64,000 bases of DNA, from contig SRUQ01000002.1 of the NCBI GenBank assembly GCA_004791255.1, positions 713,050 to 777,049 on the forward strand. Reading direction: 5' to 3'. The notes under the pieces are model-generated. The model had not been told where the DNA came from, searched no databases, and saw only the letters and a list, made by a program, of their open reading frames with translations. A program made the position numbers and the translations under genes. Position 1 is the stretch's first letter. Each line of letters begins with the position of its first letter. Positions 47,563 through 56,020 of this stretch are shown here, in pieces. This DNA comes from a bacterium M00.F.Ca.ET.205.01.1.1. GTDB taxonomy: Bacteria > Pseudomonadota > Alphaproteobacteria > Rhizobiales > Rhizobiaceae.

Positions 47563-48678
47563 ATGGGTCCCTTCCCGCACGACGCGCCGCTCGCAAAAAT
47601 CAGCAAGGCCAACCCCGCCGGCACCGACGGGTTCGAATTCGTCGAGTTCGCGCATCCGGATCCCGCCAAGCTCGCCGAGTTGTTCGCCCGCATGGGCTAT
47701 GTCGCGGTTGCCAGGCATCGATCGAAAGACATCACCGTCTGGCGGCAGGGTGACATCAATTATGTGGTCAATGCCGAGCCCGGCTCGCACGCGATGAAGT
47801 TCGTCGACAAGCACGGTCCTTGCGCCGCCTCGATGGCGTGGCGGGTGGTCGATGCCAGGCATGCGTTTGACCACGCCGTCGCCAAGGGTGCCACTCCCTA
47901 TGAAGGCGGCGACAAGGCGCTCGACGTGCCGGCCATTGTCGGCATTGGCGGCTCGCTCCTCTATTTCATCGAAGCCTATGGCGAGAAGGGCTCGGCCTAT
48001 GACGCCGAGTTCGAATGGCTGGGCGAGCGCGACCCCAAGCCGGAAGGCGTCGGCTTCTATTTCCTCGACCACCTCACCCACAATGTCTATCGCGGCAACA
48101 TGGACAAGTGGTGGGACTTTTACCGCGACCTGTTCGGCTTCAAGCAGATCCATTTCTTCGACATCGACGGCAAGATCACCGGCCTGGTCAGCCGCGCCAT
48201 CACCTCGCCCTGCGGCAAAATTCGCATTCCGCTCAACGAATCCAAGGACGAGACCAGCCAGATCGCCGAGTATCTGAAGAAATACAATGGCGAGGGCATC
48301 CAGCACATCGCGGTGGGCACCGACGCTATCTACGAAGCCACCGACAAGCTTGCGGCAAACGGGCTGAAGTTCATGCCCGGCCCACCCGACACCTATTATG
48401 AAATGTCGCACGAACGCGTGCACGACCATGACGAGCCGATCGAGCGGATGAAGAAGCACGGCATCCTCATCGATGGCGAAGGCGTCGTCGACGGCGGCAT
48501 GACCAAGATCCTGCTGCAGATCTTCTCGAAAACCGTGATCGGCCCGATCTTCTTCGAGTTCATCCAGAGGAAGGGCGATGAAGGTTTTGGCGAGGGCAAT
48601 TTCCGCGCACTGTTCGAATCGATCGAGCAGGATCAGATCAAGCGCGGCGTGCTGAAGGTGGACGGCAAGGCGGCGTAA
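47563..48678 (+). CDS. hppD: 4-hydroxyphenylpyruvate dioxygenase
   Basis: Converts 4-hydroxyphenylpyruvate to homogentisate with Fe(II) and O2 in tyrosine catabolism. The 371-residue, two-domain vicinal-oxygen-chelate protein carries the three iron ligands in FYFLDHLTHNVYRGNM (His), EGIQHIAVGTDAIY (His) and GPIFFEFIQRKGDEGFGEGNF (Glu). GGAGGATA precedes the ATG at 47563. hmgA and fahA, the next enzymes, lie 0.9-4 kb away on the opposite strand. Confidence 0.96.
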   Translation: MGPFPHDAPLAKISKANPAGTDGFEFVEFAHPDPAKLAELFARMGYVAVARHRSKDITVWRQGDINYVVNAEPGSHAMKFVDKHGPCAASMAWRVVDARHAFDHAVAKGATPYEGGDKALDVPAIVGIGGSLLYFIEAYGEKGSAYDAEFEWLGERDPKPEGVGFYFLDHLTHNVYRGNMDKWWDFYRDLFGFKQIHFFDIDGKITGLVSRAITSPCGKIRIPLNESKDETSQIAEYLKKYNGEGIQHIAVGTDAIYEATDKLAANGLKFMPGPPDTYYEMSHERVHDHDEPIERMKKHGILIDGEGVVDGGMTKILLQIFSKTVIGPIFFEFIQRKGDEGFGEGNFRALFESIEQDQIKRGVLKVDGKAA

Positions 48679-48699
48679 CGTCTGCAGGGCGCCGAGCGG

Positions 48700-49236
48700 C
48701 TATAACCCCAGCCGTTCGACCTCGGCTTTCCTGAGCTTGATGTCGTAGTCGAGCAAAAACTCATCCAGTTGCGGCGGCGCGACAGAGGTGCCGGACAGCA
48801 TGGCGTGCACCTGACCGCGGTGATGGATGTCGTGCAGGAAGACATGGGCGAGGATGTCGCCGATCCGTTCCGGGATCATGCCGTCTTCACGCCGATCGGT
48901 GACGACGCGGCGGTCGAGGTCGGCTTCCGACAGGCCATCGCAGAAGTCGACCAGCCTGCAGTCGAAATCGGACTGCGCACCTGCGAGGCCCAAGACATCG
49001 TCGAACGGCACGAACCCGTCATAGGCGGCGGCACCCAGGCCGCCATCGGTCAGGAAATCGAGATAGAGATAATCGACCGCGAGGATGTGGTTGAGCGTTT
49101 CCCTGATCGACGGAAAGAAGCTGGCGCGCTCGGCCTCGAACTCGCCGGGCTCAAGCCGCAGCACGGCGCGGTAGAGCCGGTCGTTCGACCAGCAGCTGTT
49201 GCGCGCCATGCGGCGCAGATGCTCTAGCAAGGTCAT
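48700..49236 (-). CDS. DinB family protein
   Basis: A 178-residue four-helix-bundle DinB/YfiT-type protein, a family of metal-dependent thiol S-transferases and unknown enzymes. The metal-binding histidines are in SIRETLNHILAVDYLYLDFL and VFLHDIHHRGQVHAMLSG, which matches the HxxxHRGQ pattern. The start ATG overlaps the stop of the upstream membrane gene (ATGA at 49233-49236). It is the last gene of the hmgA-fahA transcript. Confidence 0.9.
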   Translation of the reverse strand: MTLLEHLRRMARNSCWSNDRLYRAVLRLEPGEFEAERASFFPSIRETLNHILAVDYLYLDFLTDGGLGAAAYDGFVPFDDVLGLAGAQSDFDCRLVDFCDGLSEADLDRRVVTDRREDGMIPERIGDILAHVFLHDIHHRGQVHAMLSGTSVAPPQLDEFLLDYDIKLRKAEVERLGL

Positions 49237-49523
49237 GGCCTGTTGATCAGGCCGATGCCCGCCGCCATCAGCGCGAAACCGGCCAACACCACCAGCAGCA
49301 GCGTGTTCATGCGCCGCCGCATGGCTTGCGTTTCCTCGTCCCGCGCCACCTTCATATTGGTGATGGTGTGGAACATCATTGCCTTGCGCGGACAGCCGCT
49401 GCGGTTGGCGAGATCCGGCGAGCGCGCCTCGATGCGATAGCTCAGCCGGATAGCCATGGTGAAGACCACCAGAAGGGCGATCGCCCAAAGCCCAAACAGC
49501 ACATAGGGTGCTTCGCCCGGCAT
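49233..49523 (-). CDS. Small two-helix membrane protein, unknown
   Basis: A 96-residue protein with two hydrophobic helices (VLFGLWAIALLVVFTMAI and TLLLVVLAGFALMAAGIGLI) and a charged middle. It does not match a family I know. It starts 23 bases after fahA and its stop overlaps the dinB-like start (ATGA), so it is translated in the same operon. Confidence 0.7.
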   Translation of the reverse strand: MPGEAPYVLFGLWAIALLVVFTMAIRLSYRIEARSPDLANRSGCPRKAMMFHTITNMKVARDEETQAMRRRMNTLLLVVLAGFALMAAGIGLINRP

Positions 49524-49546
49524 CCCCTCACCTCCTAGGAATTGCT

Positions 49547-50554
49547 CTAGTATTTCTCGACCTTCTGCTCGATGGCGCCGAAGATCGAATGGCCTGATTT
49601 GTCCTTCATCTCGATGCGCACCGTGTCGCCGAAGCGCAGGAAGGGCGTTTTCGGTTCGCCTGAGGCAATGGTCTCGATCATGCGCAGTTCGGCGATGCAG
49701 GAATAGCCGGCACCACCCGCCGCCACCGGCTTGCCCGGCCCGCCGTCGAGCTTGTTGGAGACGGTGCCGGAGCCGATGATGGTGCCGGCGGCAAGCGGCC
49801 TGGTTTTTGCGGCATGGACGATCAGCGCCGGGAAATCGAAGGTCATGTCGATGCCGGCATTGGCGCGGCCGAACGGCTTGCCGTTGAGATCGGCAAGCAG
49901 CGGCAGGCTGACCTTGCCGCCGTCCCAGGCGTCACCCAGTTCGTCCGGTGTCACCGCCACCGGGGAGAAAGCCGAAGACGGTTTTGACTGGAAGAAGCCG
50001 AATCCCTTGGCGAGTTCCGGCCCGGTGATGGCGCGCAGCGTCACGTCGTTGACCAGCATGACGAGACGAATCGCCTCCCTTGCCGCATCGACACCGGCCC
50101 CCATCGCCACGTCGTCGACGATGACGGCCACCTCGGCCTCCATATCGATGCCAAAAGCTTCGTTGGCCATGCGGATCGGATCACGCGGCGGAATGAAGGC
50201 GTCGGAACCGCCCTGGTAGATCAGCGGGTCGGTCCAGAAGCTGGCCGGCATCTCGGCGCCGCGCGCCTTCCGCACCAGTTCGACATGGTTCACATAGGCC
50301 GAACCGTCAGCCCATTGGTAGGCGCGCGGCAGCGGCGAATGGGCGTCATGCTCGTGGAAGCGCGCCGAGGGAACGGCATTGCTCTCCAGTGATTCCGCTA
50401 TCGTCGCCAGATGCGGCGAGAGCCTGCGCCAGTCATCGAGCGCCGCCTGCAGCGTCGGCGCCAGGAAAGAGGCGTCGGTGAACCGCGTCAGATCGCGCGA
50501 GACCACGACCAGCTTCCCGTCGCGCGTCCCGTTCTTCAATGTGGCAAGTTTCAT
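49547..50554 (-). CDS. fahA: Fumarylacetoacetate hydrolase family protein
   Basis: Hydrolyses fumarylacetoacetate to fumarate and acetoacetate, the last step of tyrosine degradation. The 335-residue protein has the FAH C-terminal domain with metal ligands in AFGIDMEAEVAVIVDDV (Glu residues) and MLVNDVTLRA, then FFQSKPSSAFSPVAVTPDEL and GTIIGSGTVSNK. The ATG at 50554 is preceded by GGGAGGA at ideal spacing. It sits 15 bases after the small gene at 50570-50908 and downstream of hmgA, which makes the assignment as the tyrosine enzyme likely. Confidence 0.88.
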   Translation of the reverse strand: MKLATLKNGTRDGKLVVVSRDLTRFTDASFLAPTLQAALDDWRRLSPHLATIAESLESNAVPSARFHEHDAHSPLPRAYQWADGSAYVNHVELVRKARGAEMPASFWTDPLIYQGGSDAFIPPRDPIRMANEAFGIDMEAEVAVIVDDVAMGAGVDAAREAIRLVMLVNDVTLRAITGPELAKGFGFFQSKPSSAFSPVAVTPDELGDAWDGGKVSLPLLADLNGKPFGRANAGIDMTFDFPALIVHAAKTRPLAAGTIIGSGTVSNKLDGGPGKPVAAGGAGYSCIAELRMIETIASGEPKTPFLRFGDTVRIEMKDKSGHSIFGAIEQKVEKY

Positions 50555-50569
50555 CAGTCCTCCCAATCG

Positions 50570-50908
50570 TTATTCGTAATATTTGCCGGCATAGATAATG
50601 CTGGCCGCCGCTTTCCACGGATTCTCGCTTGCAAGGAACGCCTGATTTAGACGCAGCTTGTCCGAGACACAGGCGACGGCTGATTCAAGAAAGGTGGCTA
50701 TCGAGTTGTTTTTCCAGCCGTTCCAGCTTGAGTAAGGTCCTGGCGGACTTGATGCTTCCTTGCGATCCGCCTCCTCGCGGTCCGCTCTCAGCCCGTCCAG
50801 GAATTCCAAGAAAGTGTGCAGATCCCGAACATCATCGAGAAGCAATCGAAGGATTGCCGAGGACTGTATCTCGGATGCCCGCAGATTCTCCCAATGCGCA
50901 TCGCTCAT
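50570..50908 (-). CDS. Small unknown protein, DUF7660-like
   Basis: A 112-residue soluble acidic protein located between hmgA and fahA. The pattern DLHTFLEFLDGLRAD, then WKNNSIATFLESAVACVSD, then NPWKAAASIIYAGKYYE resembles a small family of helical proteins (DUF7660-type) by memory, but the match is weak. CGGAG precedes the ATG at 50908. It is transcribed with hmgA (88 bases upstream) and fahA (15 bases downstream); maleylacetoacetate isomerase, expected in such operons, is absent. Confidence 0.62.
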   Translation of the reverse strand: MSDAHWENLRASEIQSSAILRLLLDDVRDLHTFLEFLDGLRADREEADRKEASSPPGPYSSWNGWKNNSIATFLESAVACVSDKLRLNQAFLASENPWKAAASIIYAGKYYE

Positions 50909-50996
50909 GTCTGGACTCCGATTGCCACAGGAAAGCTGTTGCGGGCGATCGTCAAGCCACCAACTCAAGTTTTCCCGTCAATGGCGACCCGACCGG

Positions 50997-52310
50997 TCAC
51001 GACCAGTCGCCTTCCGGCGTGCCATTAAAACGCTTCTTCAGGTCGGCCCAGCAGTCGATGTAATTGTCCTGCCTTGTTTCAAGCTCAGCGCCGTAGCGAG
51101 TCAGCATCTGCGGAAAGCGGGTCTCGAACATGAAGGCCATGGTGTTGTCGAGCTTGACCGGCTTCAGCTGGGTGCGCGAGGCCTTTTCGAATCCAGGGGC
51201 GTCGGGGCCATGAGCCAGCATCAGATTGTGCAGGCTGATGCCGCCGGGGACAAACCCCTCTTCCTTGGCATCGTACTGGCCGTGGATGAGGCCCATGAAC
51301 TCGCTCATGATGTTGCGGTGATACCAGGGTGGCCGGAACGTGTCCTCGGCCACCAACCAGCGCGGCGGGAAGATGACGAAGTCGATGTTGGCGGTGCCCT
51401 CCTCGCCACTCGGCGCCGTCAGCACCGTGAAGATCGATGGGTCGGGGTGGTCAAACAGGATGGAGCCGACCGGCGAAAACGTCGCCAGATCATATTTGTA
51501 GGGGGCGTAATTGCCGTGCCATGCTACCACGTCGAGCGGCGAATGGCCGATCTCGGTAACATGGAAATTGCCGCACCATTTCACCGTCAGCCGGCACGGC
51601 GTCTCCTTCTCCTCGAACCAGGCGCAAGGCGTCTTGAAATCGCGCGGATTGGCCAGGCAATTGGCGCCGATCGGGCCGCGGTCCGGCATGGTCAGCTTGG
51701 CGCCATAGTTTTCGCAGACATAGCCGCGCACCTCCTTGTCGGCGAGTTCGACCTTGAACACGAGCCCGCGCGGCAGCACGGCGATCTCGCCGGGCCTGAG
51801 CTCGATGACGCCCATTTCGGTGACGAAGCGCAAAGCGCCGACCTGCGGCACGACGAGCAACTCGCCATCGGCATTGAAGAAATGATCGTCAACCATCGAG
51901 CGGTTGGCGACATAGACATGTGCCGCCATGCCGCTCTGCCCGAGCACGTCGCCAGCGGTGGTTATGCTGCGCATGCCGGCGATGAAGTCGGTCGGCTCAT
52001 CAGGCATTGGTACCGGGTTCCAGCGATATTGGCCGAGCGCCAGCTCATGGTCGCCGACATTGGGCGCGGTCTTCCACAAGGGATAGCTGGCAGGCTTGAA
52101 CCGCCCGGTATGCTTGACACTCGGGCGGATGCGGTAGAGCCAGGAGCGCTCATTGGTGCCGCGTGGCGCGGTGAAGGGCGAGCCGGAAAGCTGCTCGGCA
52201 TAGAGGCCGTAGGCCGGTCGCTGCGGCGAGTTGCGCCCTTGTGGCAACGAGCCGGACAGCGTCTCGGTCTCGAAATCATTGCCGAAGCCCGGCATGTAGG
52301 AAAACGCCAT
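50997..52310 (-). CDS. hmgA: Homogentisate 1,2-dioxygenase
   Basis: Opens the ring of homogentisate to maleylacetoacetate with Fe(II) and O2. The 437-residue protein is standard length and keeps the iron-binding [21 protein letters not shown] (His and Glu) and [12 protein letters not shown] (His). The start [16 protein letters not shown] at 52310 is the conserved one and has AGGGAGGA seven bases upstream. It heads a leftward operon with the small unknown gene, fahA, the two-helix membrane gene and dinB-like, and is divergent from a MarR regulator. Confidence 0.96.
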   Translation of the reverse strand: MAFSYMPGFGNDFETETLSGSLPQGRNSPQRPAYGLYAEQLSGSPFTAPRGTNERSWLYRIRPSVKHTGRFKPASYPLWKTAPNVGDHELALGQYRWNPVPMPDEPTDFIAGMRSITTAGDVLGQSGMAAHVYVANRSMVDDHFFNADGELLVVPQVGALRFVTEMGVIELRPGEIAVLPRGLVFKVELADKEVRGYVCENYGAKLTMPDRGPIGANCLANPRDFKTPCAWFEEKETPCRLTVKWCGNFHVTEIGHSPLDVVAWHGNYAPYKYDLATFSPVGSILFDHPDPSIFTVLTAPSGEEGTANIDFVIFPPRWLVAEDTFRPPWYHRNIMSEFMGLIHGQYDAKEEGFVPGGISLHNLMLAHGPDAPGFEKASRTQLKPVKLDNTMAFMFETRFPQMLTRYGAELETRQDNYIDCWADLKKRFNGTPEGDWS

Positions 52311-52439
52311 CCGATCCTCCCTGATCCCAGTTCCAAGCTGCTGTGGCGCGGCATCCCGGGATGTTGACGAAACTGGTTTCATTTGTAACCATTGAAAATG
52401 TAACTATCAACGGCTGAGGCCGCCTCCACGGGTGCGCGC

Positions 52440-52868
52440 ATGGAAATCCTCGAACTTGAAAGCTTTCTGCCCTACCGGCTCTACCGGCTCGCCGATGCGG
52501 TCAGCCGCGAATTCTCGAAGATTTACAAGGATCGCCACGGCCTGACGCGGCCGGAATGGCGTACGCTCTCGGGCCTCGGCCAGCGCGGCACGATGACGGC
52601 GACGGAGCTCGGCGAACAATCAGCCATGCACAAGACCAAGGTGTCCCGGGCGGTGGCGGAACTCGAGCGGCGGCGCTGGCTGACGCGCACGCCCGACGAG
52701 AACGACCGCCGGGTCGAGCACTTGGCGCTGACCAAGGCAGGGCTCGCCGCCTACAGCGAAATGGTGCCGCTGGCGAAGGCTTTTGAGAGGGAGTTGCTGG
52801 CGAGGCTTAGCGCGGAGGAACGGGTGGCGATTGTCGGTGGCGTGGCGGCGCTGGAGGGAGCTCTATGA
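52440..52868 (+). CDS. MarR family regulator, probably of homogentisate catabolism
   Basis: A 142-residue winged-helix MarR protein (YRLADAVSREFSKIYKDRHGLTRPEWRTLSGL, then TATELGEQSAMHKTKVSRAVAELERRRWLTRTPDENDRR). It is divergent from hmgA with a 129-bp promoter region, and direct repeats TGTAAC occur at 52384-52389 and 52399-52404. A role analogous to HmgR, responding to homogentisate or phenylacetate-type ligands, is inferred from position only. Confidence 0.87.
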   Translation: MEILELESFLPYRLYRLADAVSREFSKIYKDRHGLTRPEWRTLSGLGQRGTMTATELGEQSAMHKTKVSRAVAELERRRWLTRTPDENDRRVEHLALTKAGLAAYSEMVPLAKAFERELLARLSAEERVAIVGGVAALEGAL

Positions 52869-52896
52869 GCTTCGCAATGAATCAACGCCGTCCAAT

Positions 52897-52961
52897 CCTT
52901 CGTCATTCTAGGGCGGAGCAAGGAGCGAAGCGACGCGCGCAGACCCTAGAATCCATGCCGT
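52897..52961 (+). repeat. 65-bp inverted repeat, left arm
   Basis: This arm is identical over all 65 bases to the reverse complement of 53337-53401. It has its own internal palindrome ATTCTAGGG (52905-52913) and CCCTAGAAT (52944-52952), so it can form a hairpin. Together the two arms enclose a broken GIY-YIG nuclease gene. Confidence 0.95.
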
Positions 52962-53027
52962 TACCTCAGCCACGAATGCAATGGTCCCTAATAGCTGCTG
53001 GCGATGGCGTCAGGTAAGGATCGCAGC

Positions 53028-53305
53028 ATGACAGGCCACGTCTCCATGACCGCAAGTCAAAAAGGCGGCACGGTGTCACCAATGACCTTGCTCGTCGGAT
53101 GCCCGAGCACAAGGCCGGCCAAGGCTCCAGCTTCACCAGCCGCTACGGTGTGCAGCGTTTGGTCTGGTACGAGGAGTATTTGGACATCACTGACGCCATT
53201 CAGCGTGAGACGTCATTGAAGCGCTGGCCACGCCAATGGAAAGTTGAATTGATCGAGAAAACCAATCCGGAATGGTTCGAGCTGTTTCGCGGAATTGGCT
53301 GGTAA
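53028..53305 (+). pseudogene. GIY-YIG nuclease family gene, frameshifted
   Basis: The 5' part (53028-53072) reads MTGHVSMTASQKGGT and the 3' part, in another frame (from 53072), reads GVTNDLARRMPEHKAG and continues to a stop at 53305 with YGVQRLVWYEEY, TSLKRWPRQWKVELIE and NPEWFELFRGIGW. These join to a UPF0213/YhbQ-type GIY-YIG single-domain endonuclease if about ten bases, encoding the LYVG that contains the YIG half, are restored near 53072. The Tyr of the GIY half is also Ser here (HVSM for HVYM), so the catalytic site is doubly lost. Its codon use is ordinary for the genome. It lies between perfect 65-bp inverted repeats. Confidence 0.85.
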
Positions 53306-53336
53306 GCGTTTTGCACCGTGGCGGCTCTCAACCGTC

Positions 53337-53401
53337 ACGGCATGGATTCTAGGGTCTGCGCGCGTCGCTTCGCTCCTTGCTCCGCCCTAGAATGACGAAG
53401 G
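53337..53401 (-). repeat. 65-bp inverted repeat, right arm
   Basis: Exact reverse complement of 52897-52961. It lies 32 bases after the end of the broken nuclease gene and 37 bases before the 3' end of tdh. The whole unit, arm to arm, is 505 bp. Confidence 0.95.
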
Positions 53402-53437
53402 GCAGGACAGAGGCGGCGAGAAGGAACTCGGCGTCTC

Positions 53438-54472
53438 CTACCAATCCATCACCACCTTGCCCGAACTGCCGCTGCGCATCGCGTCAAAGCCCGTCTGGAA
53501 ATCGTCGATGCCGATGCGATGCGTGATCAGCCCGCTGACATCCAGCGGGCCCTGCACCAGAGCGATCATCTTGTACCAGGTCTCGAACATCTCGCGGCCA
53601 TAGATGCCTTTGAGATGCAGCATCTTGAAGATGACCTTGTTCCAGTCGATCTCGAAGCCCGTCGGCGCGATGCCGAGGATGGCGATCTTGCCGCCATTGT
53701 TCATGGTGTCGATCATGTCGCGGAAGGCGGGCGCGGCACCCGACATCTCCAGCCCGACGTCGAATCCCTCGGTCATGCCGAGCGCCGGCATGACATCGCG
53801 CAGCTTTTCCTTCGATGCATCGACGACGTGCTGGACGCCCAACTTGCGCGCCAGGTCAAGCCGAACCGGGTTGATGTCGGTGATGACGACCTTTCTCGCA
53901 CCGACGCATTGCGCGACCAGCGCGCCCATGATGCCGATCGGTCCGGCGCCGGTGACCAGCACATCCTCGCCGACCAGATCGAAGGACAGCGCGGTGTGGA
54001 CGGCATTGCCCAGGGGATCGAAGATCGCCGCGATCTCGTCGGGCACATCGTCGGGGATCGGCACGACATTGTGCTGCGGGATCGCCAGATATTCGCCGAA
54101 GGCGCCCGGGCGGTTGACGCCGACGCCGAGCGTATTGCGGCAGAGATGCCCCCGCCCGGCGCGGCAGTTGCGGCAGTGACCACAGACGATGTGACCCTCG
54201 CCCGAGACGCGCTGGCCGACCTTATATTCGGTGACCGCGGCGCCGAAATCGGCGACCGTGCCGACGAATTCATGGCCGGTCACCATCGGCACCGGCACCG
54301 TCTTCTGCGCCCACTGGTCCCAGTTGTAGATGTGCACGTCCGTGCCGCAGATGGCTGACTTCCTGACCTTGATAAGCACGTCGTTGGGGCCGATCTCCGG
54401 CACCGGCACCTCTTCCATCCAGATGCCCGGTTCGGCCTTGGCCTTCACCAGCGCCTTCATCATGTTCGACAT
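53438..54472 (-). CDS. tdh: L-threonine 3-dehydrogenase
   Basis: Oxidises L-threonine to 2-amino-3-ketobutyrate with NAD+. The 344-residue medium-chain dehydrogenase has catalytic zinc residues in [19 protein letters not shown] and [11 protein letters not shown], the four-Cys structural zinc loop ([18 protein letters not shown]), and the Rossmann motif [16 protein letters not shown]. Its substrate enzyme partner, kbl, lies 52 bases upstream on the same strand. GGGACAG precedes the ATG at 54472. Confidence 0.95.
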   Translation of the reverse strand: MSNMMKALVKAKAEPGIWMEEVPVPEIGPNDVLIKVRKSAICGTDVHIYNWDQWAQKTVPVPMVTGHEFVGTVADFGAAVTEYKVGQRVSGEGHIVCGHCRNCRAGRGHLCRNTLGVGVNRPGAFGEYLAIPQHNVVPIPDDVPDEIAAIFDPLGNAVHTALSFDLVGEDVLVTGAGPIGIMGALVAQCVGARKVVITDINPVRLDLARKLGVQHVVDASKEKLRDVMPALGMTEGFDVGLEMSGAAPAFRDMIDTMNNGGKIAILGIAPTGFEIDWNKVIFKMLHLKGIYGREMFETWYKMIALVQGPLDVSGLITHRIGIDDFQTGFDAMRSGSSGKVVMDW

Positions 54473-54524
54473 TCTTCTGTCCCTTGAATCTCTTGATCCG
54501 GAATCGCTTTTCGATGCCGACCGC

Positions 54525-55712
54525 TCAGGAAATTACGCCCAACTCCTTGCCAACCGCACCAAATGCCTCCACCGCGCGGTCGATGTCGGCGCTGGAATGA
54601 GCGGCCGACATCTGCGTACGGATCCGCGCCTGGCCCTTCGGCACCACCGGGAAGGAGAAGCCGATGACATAGATGCCGCGCTTCAGCATGCGCGCCGCCA
54701 TCTCCTGCGCCAAGCTCGCGTCGCCCAGCATCACCGGGATGATCGGGTGGTCGGCTCCGGCCAGCGTGAAGCCGAGCTTGCCCATCTGCGACCTGAACCG
54801 ATCCGCATTGGCATAGAGGCGCTCGCGCAAGGCGTCGCCATTGCGGATCAACTCGAACACCTTGATCGAGGCGCCGGCGATCGCCGGCATCAGCGTGTTG
54901 GAGAAGAGATAGGGCCGCGAGCGCTGGCGCAGCCAGTCGACCACCTGGCTCTTGCCCGACGTATAGCCGCCGGAAGCACCGCCCAGCGCCTTGCCGAGCG
55001 TGCCGGTGATGATGTCCACCCTGCCCTCGACTCCGCAATGCTCGGCCGAACCGCGGCCGTTCCTGCCGACGAAACCGACGGCATGGCTGTCGTCGACCAT
55101 CACCATGGCATCGTATTTCTCGGCGAGATCGCAGACCCCTTTCAGATTGGCGATGATGCCGTCCATGGAGAAGACGCCGTCGGTGGCGATCAGCCTGAAG
55201 CGGCAATCCTTCGCTTCCTTCAGCCGCGCCTCCAGATCGGCCATGTCGTTGTTGGCGTAGCGGAAGCGCTTGGCCTTCGACAGCCTGACGCCGTCAATGA
55301 TCGAGGCATGGTTCAGTGCATCGGAGATGATGGCGTCCTCCTCGCCAAGCAGCGTCTCGAACAGGCCGCCATTGGCGTCGAAGCAGGAGCCGTAGAGGAT
55401 GGTGTCGTCCATGCCGAGGAAGGATGAAATTGTGGATTCGAGCTGCTTGTGCTCCTCCTGCGTGCCACAGATGAAGCGCACCGAGGCCATGCCATAGCCG
55501 TAGCGGTCGAGCGCGTGTTTGGCCGCCTCGCGCAGGTCCTCGCTATCGGCGAGGCCGAGATAGTTGTTGGCGCAGAAATTCAGCACCGTGTCACCGCCGA
55601 CCTCGATCCGCGCCGACTGCATCGAGGTTATCACCCGCTCCGACTTGTAGAGCCCGGCCGACCGCAACCCGGCAAGCTCGCTGTCGATGTGGGAGAGAAA
55701 TGCTGTACTCAT
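54525..55712 (-). CDS. kbl: 2-amino-3-ketobutyrate CoA ligase (glycine C-acetyltransferase)
   Basis: Cleaves 2-amino-3-ketobutyrate with CoA to glycine and acetyl-CoA. The 395-residue alpha-oxoamine synthase family PLP enzyme has [15 protein letters not shown] at its start, [15 protein letters not shown] holding PLP contacts, and the Schiff-base lysine in [16 protein letters not shown]. It heads the kbl-tdh operon, which converts threonine to glycine and acetyl-CoA. The upstream promoter region is shared with the GGDEF-EAL gene. Confidence 0.95.
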   Translation of the reverse strand: MSTAFLSHIDSELAGLRSAGLYKSERVITSMQSARIEVGGDTVLNFCANNYLGLADSEDLREAAKHALDRYGYGMASVRFICGTQEEHKQLESTISSFLGMDDTILYGSCFDANGGLFETLLGEEDAIISDALNHASIIDGVRLSKAKRFRYANNDMADLEARLKEAKDCRFRLIATDGVFSMDGIIANLKGVCDLAEKYDAMVMVDDSHAVGFVGRNGRGSAEHCGVEGRVDIITGTLGKALGGASGGYTSGKSQVVDWLRQRSRPYLFSNTLMPAIAGASIKVFELIRNGDALRERLYANADRFRSQMGKLGFTLAGADHPIIPVMLGDASLAQEMAARMLKRGIYVIGFSFPVVPKGQARIRTQMSAAHSSADIDRAVEAFGAVGKELGVIS

Positions 55713-56020
55713 GACCGGGCCCCGTTTGACATGGGCCGACTGTCGTCCCGCCGGCGCGAAAAATCCATCGCAAAAACGACCGGATCGGGGGCCCGGCTGT
55801 CACAGCCGGGCAATGTCCGGGCGGTCGCCACCGCTGGGATTCCGCGGGCGCGGCGTGAGGATGCTCAAATGCCGCCATCAGGCGAAAGGACCCGATAACC
55901 ATCCCATGATCTTTTCGTGATCGCGGGCCCCGTCCACCCCTTGATTTCCGGACCTGTTAACATTTACCGGCCCATGGTCCTCGCAACAAGAATCAGTTGG
56001 CGAGAGGGCCGCCCCCGAAA
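55713..56020. other. Divergent intergenic region with a 21-bp palindrome
   Basis: This 308-bp gap between kbl and the GGDEF-EAL gene holds a perfect palindrome GCCCGGCTGT-C-ACAGCCGGGC at 55791-55811. It could be a hairpin or a dimer-binding site for kbl control. No other structure or open frame with support is visible. Confidence 0.55.
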
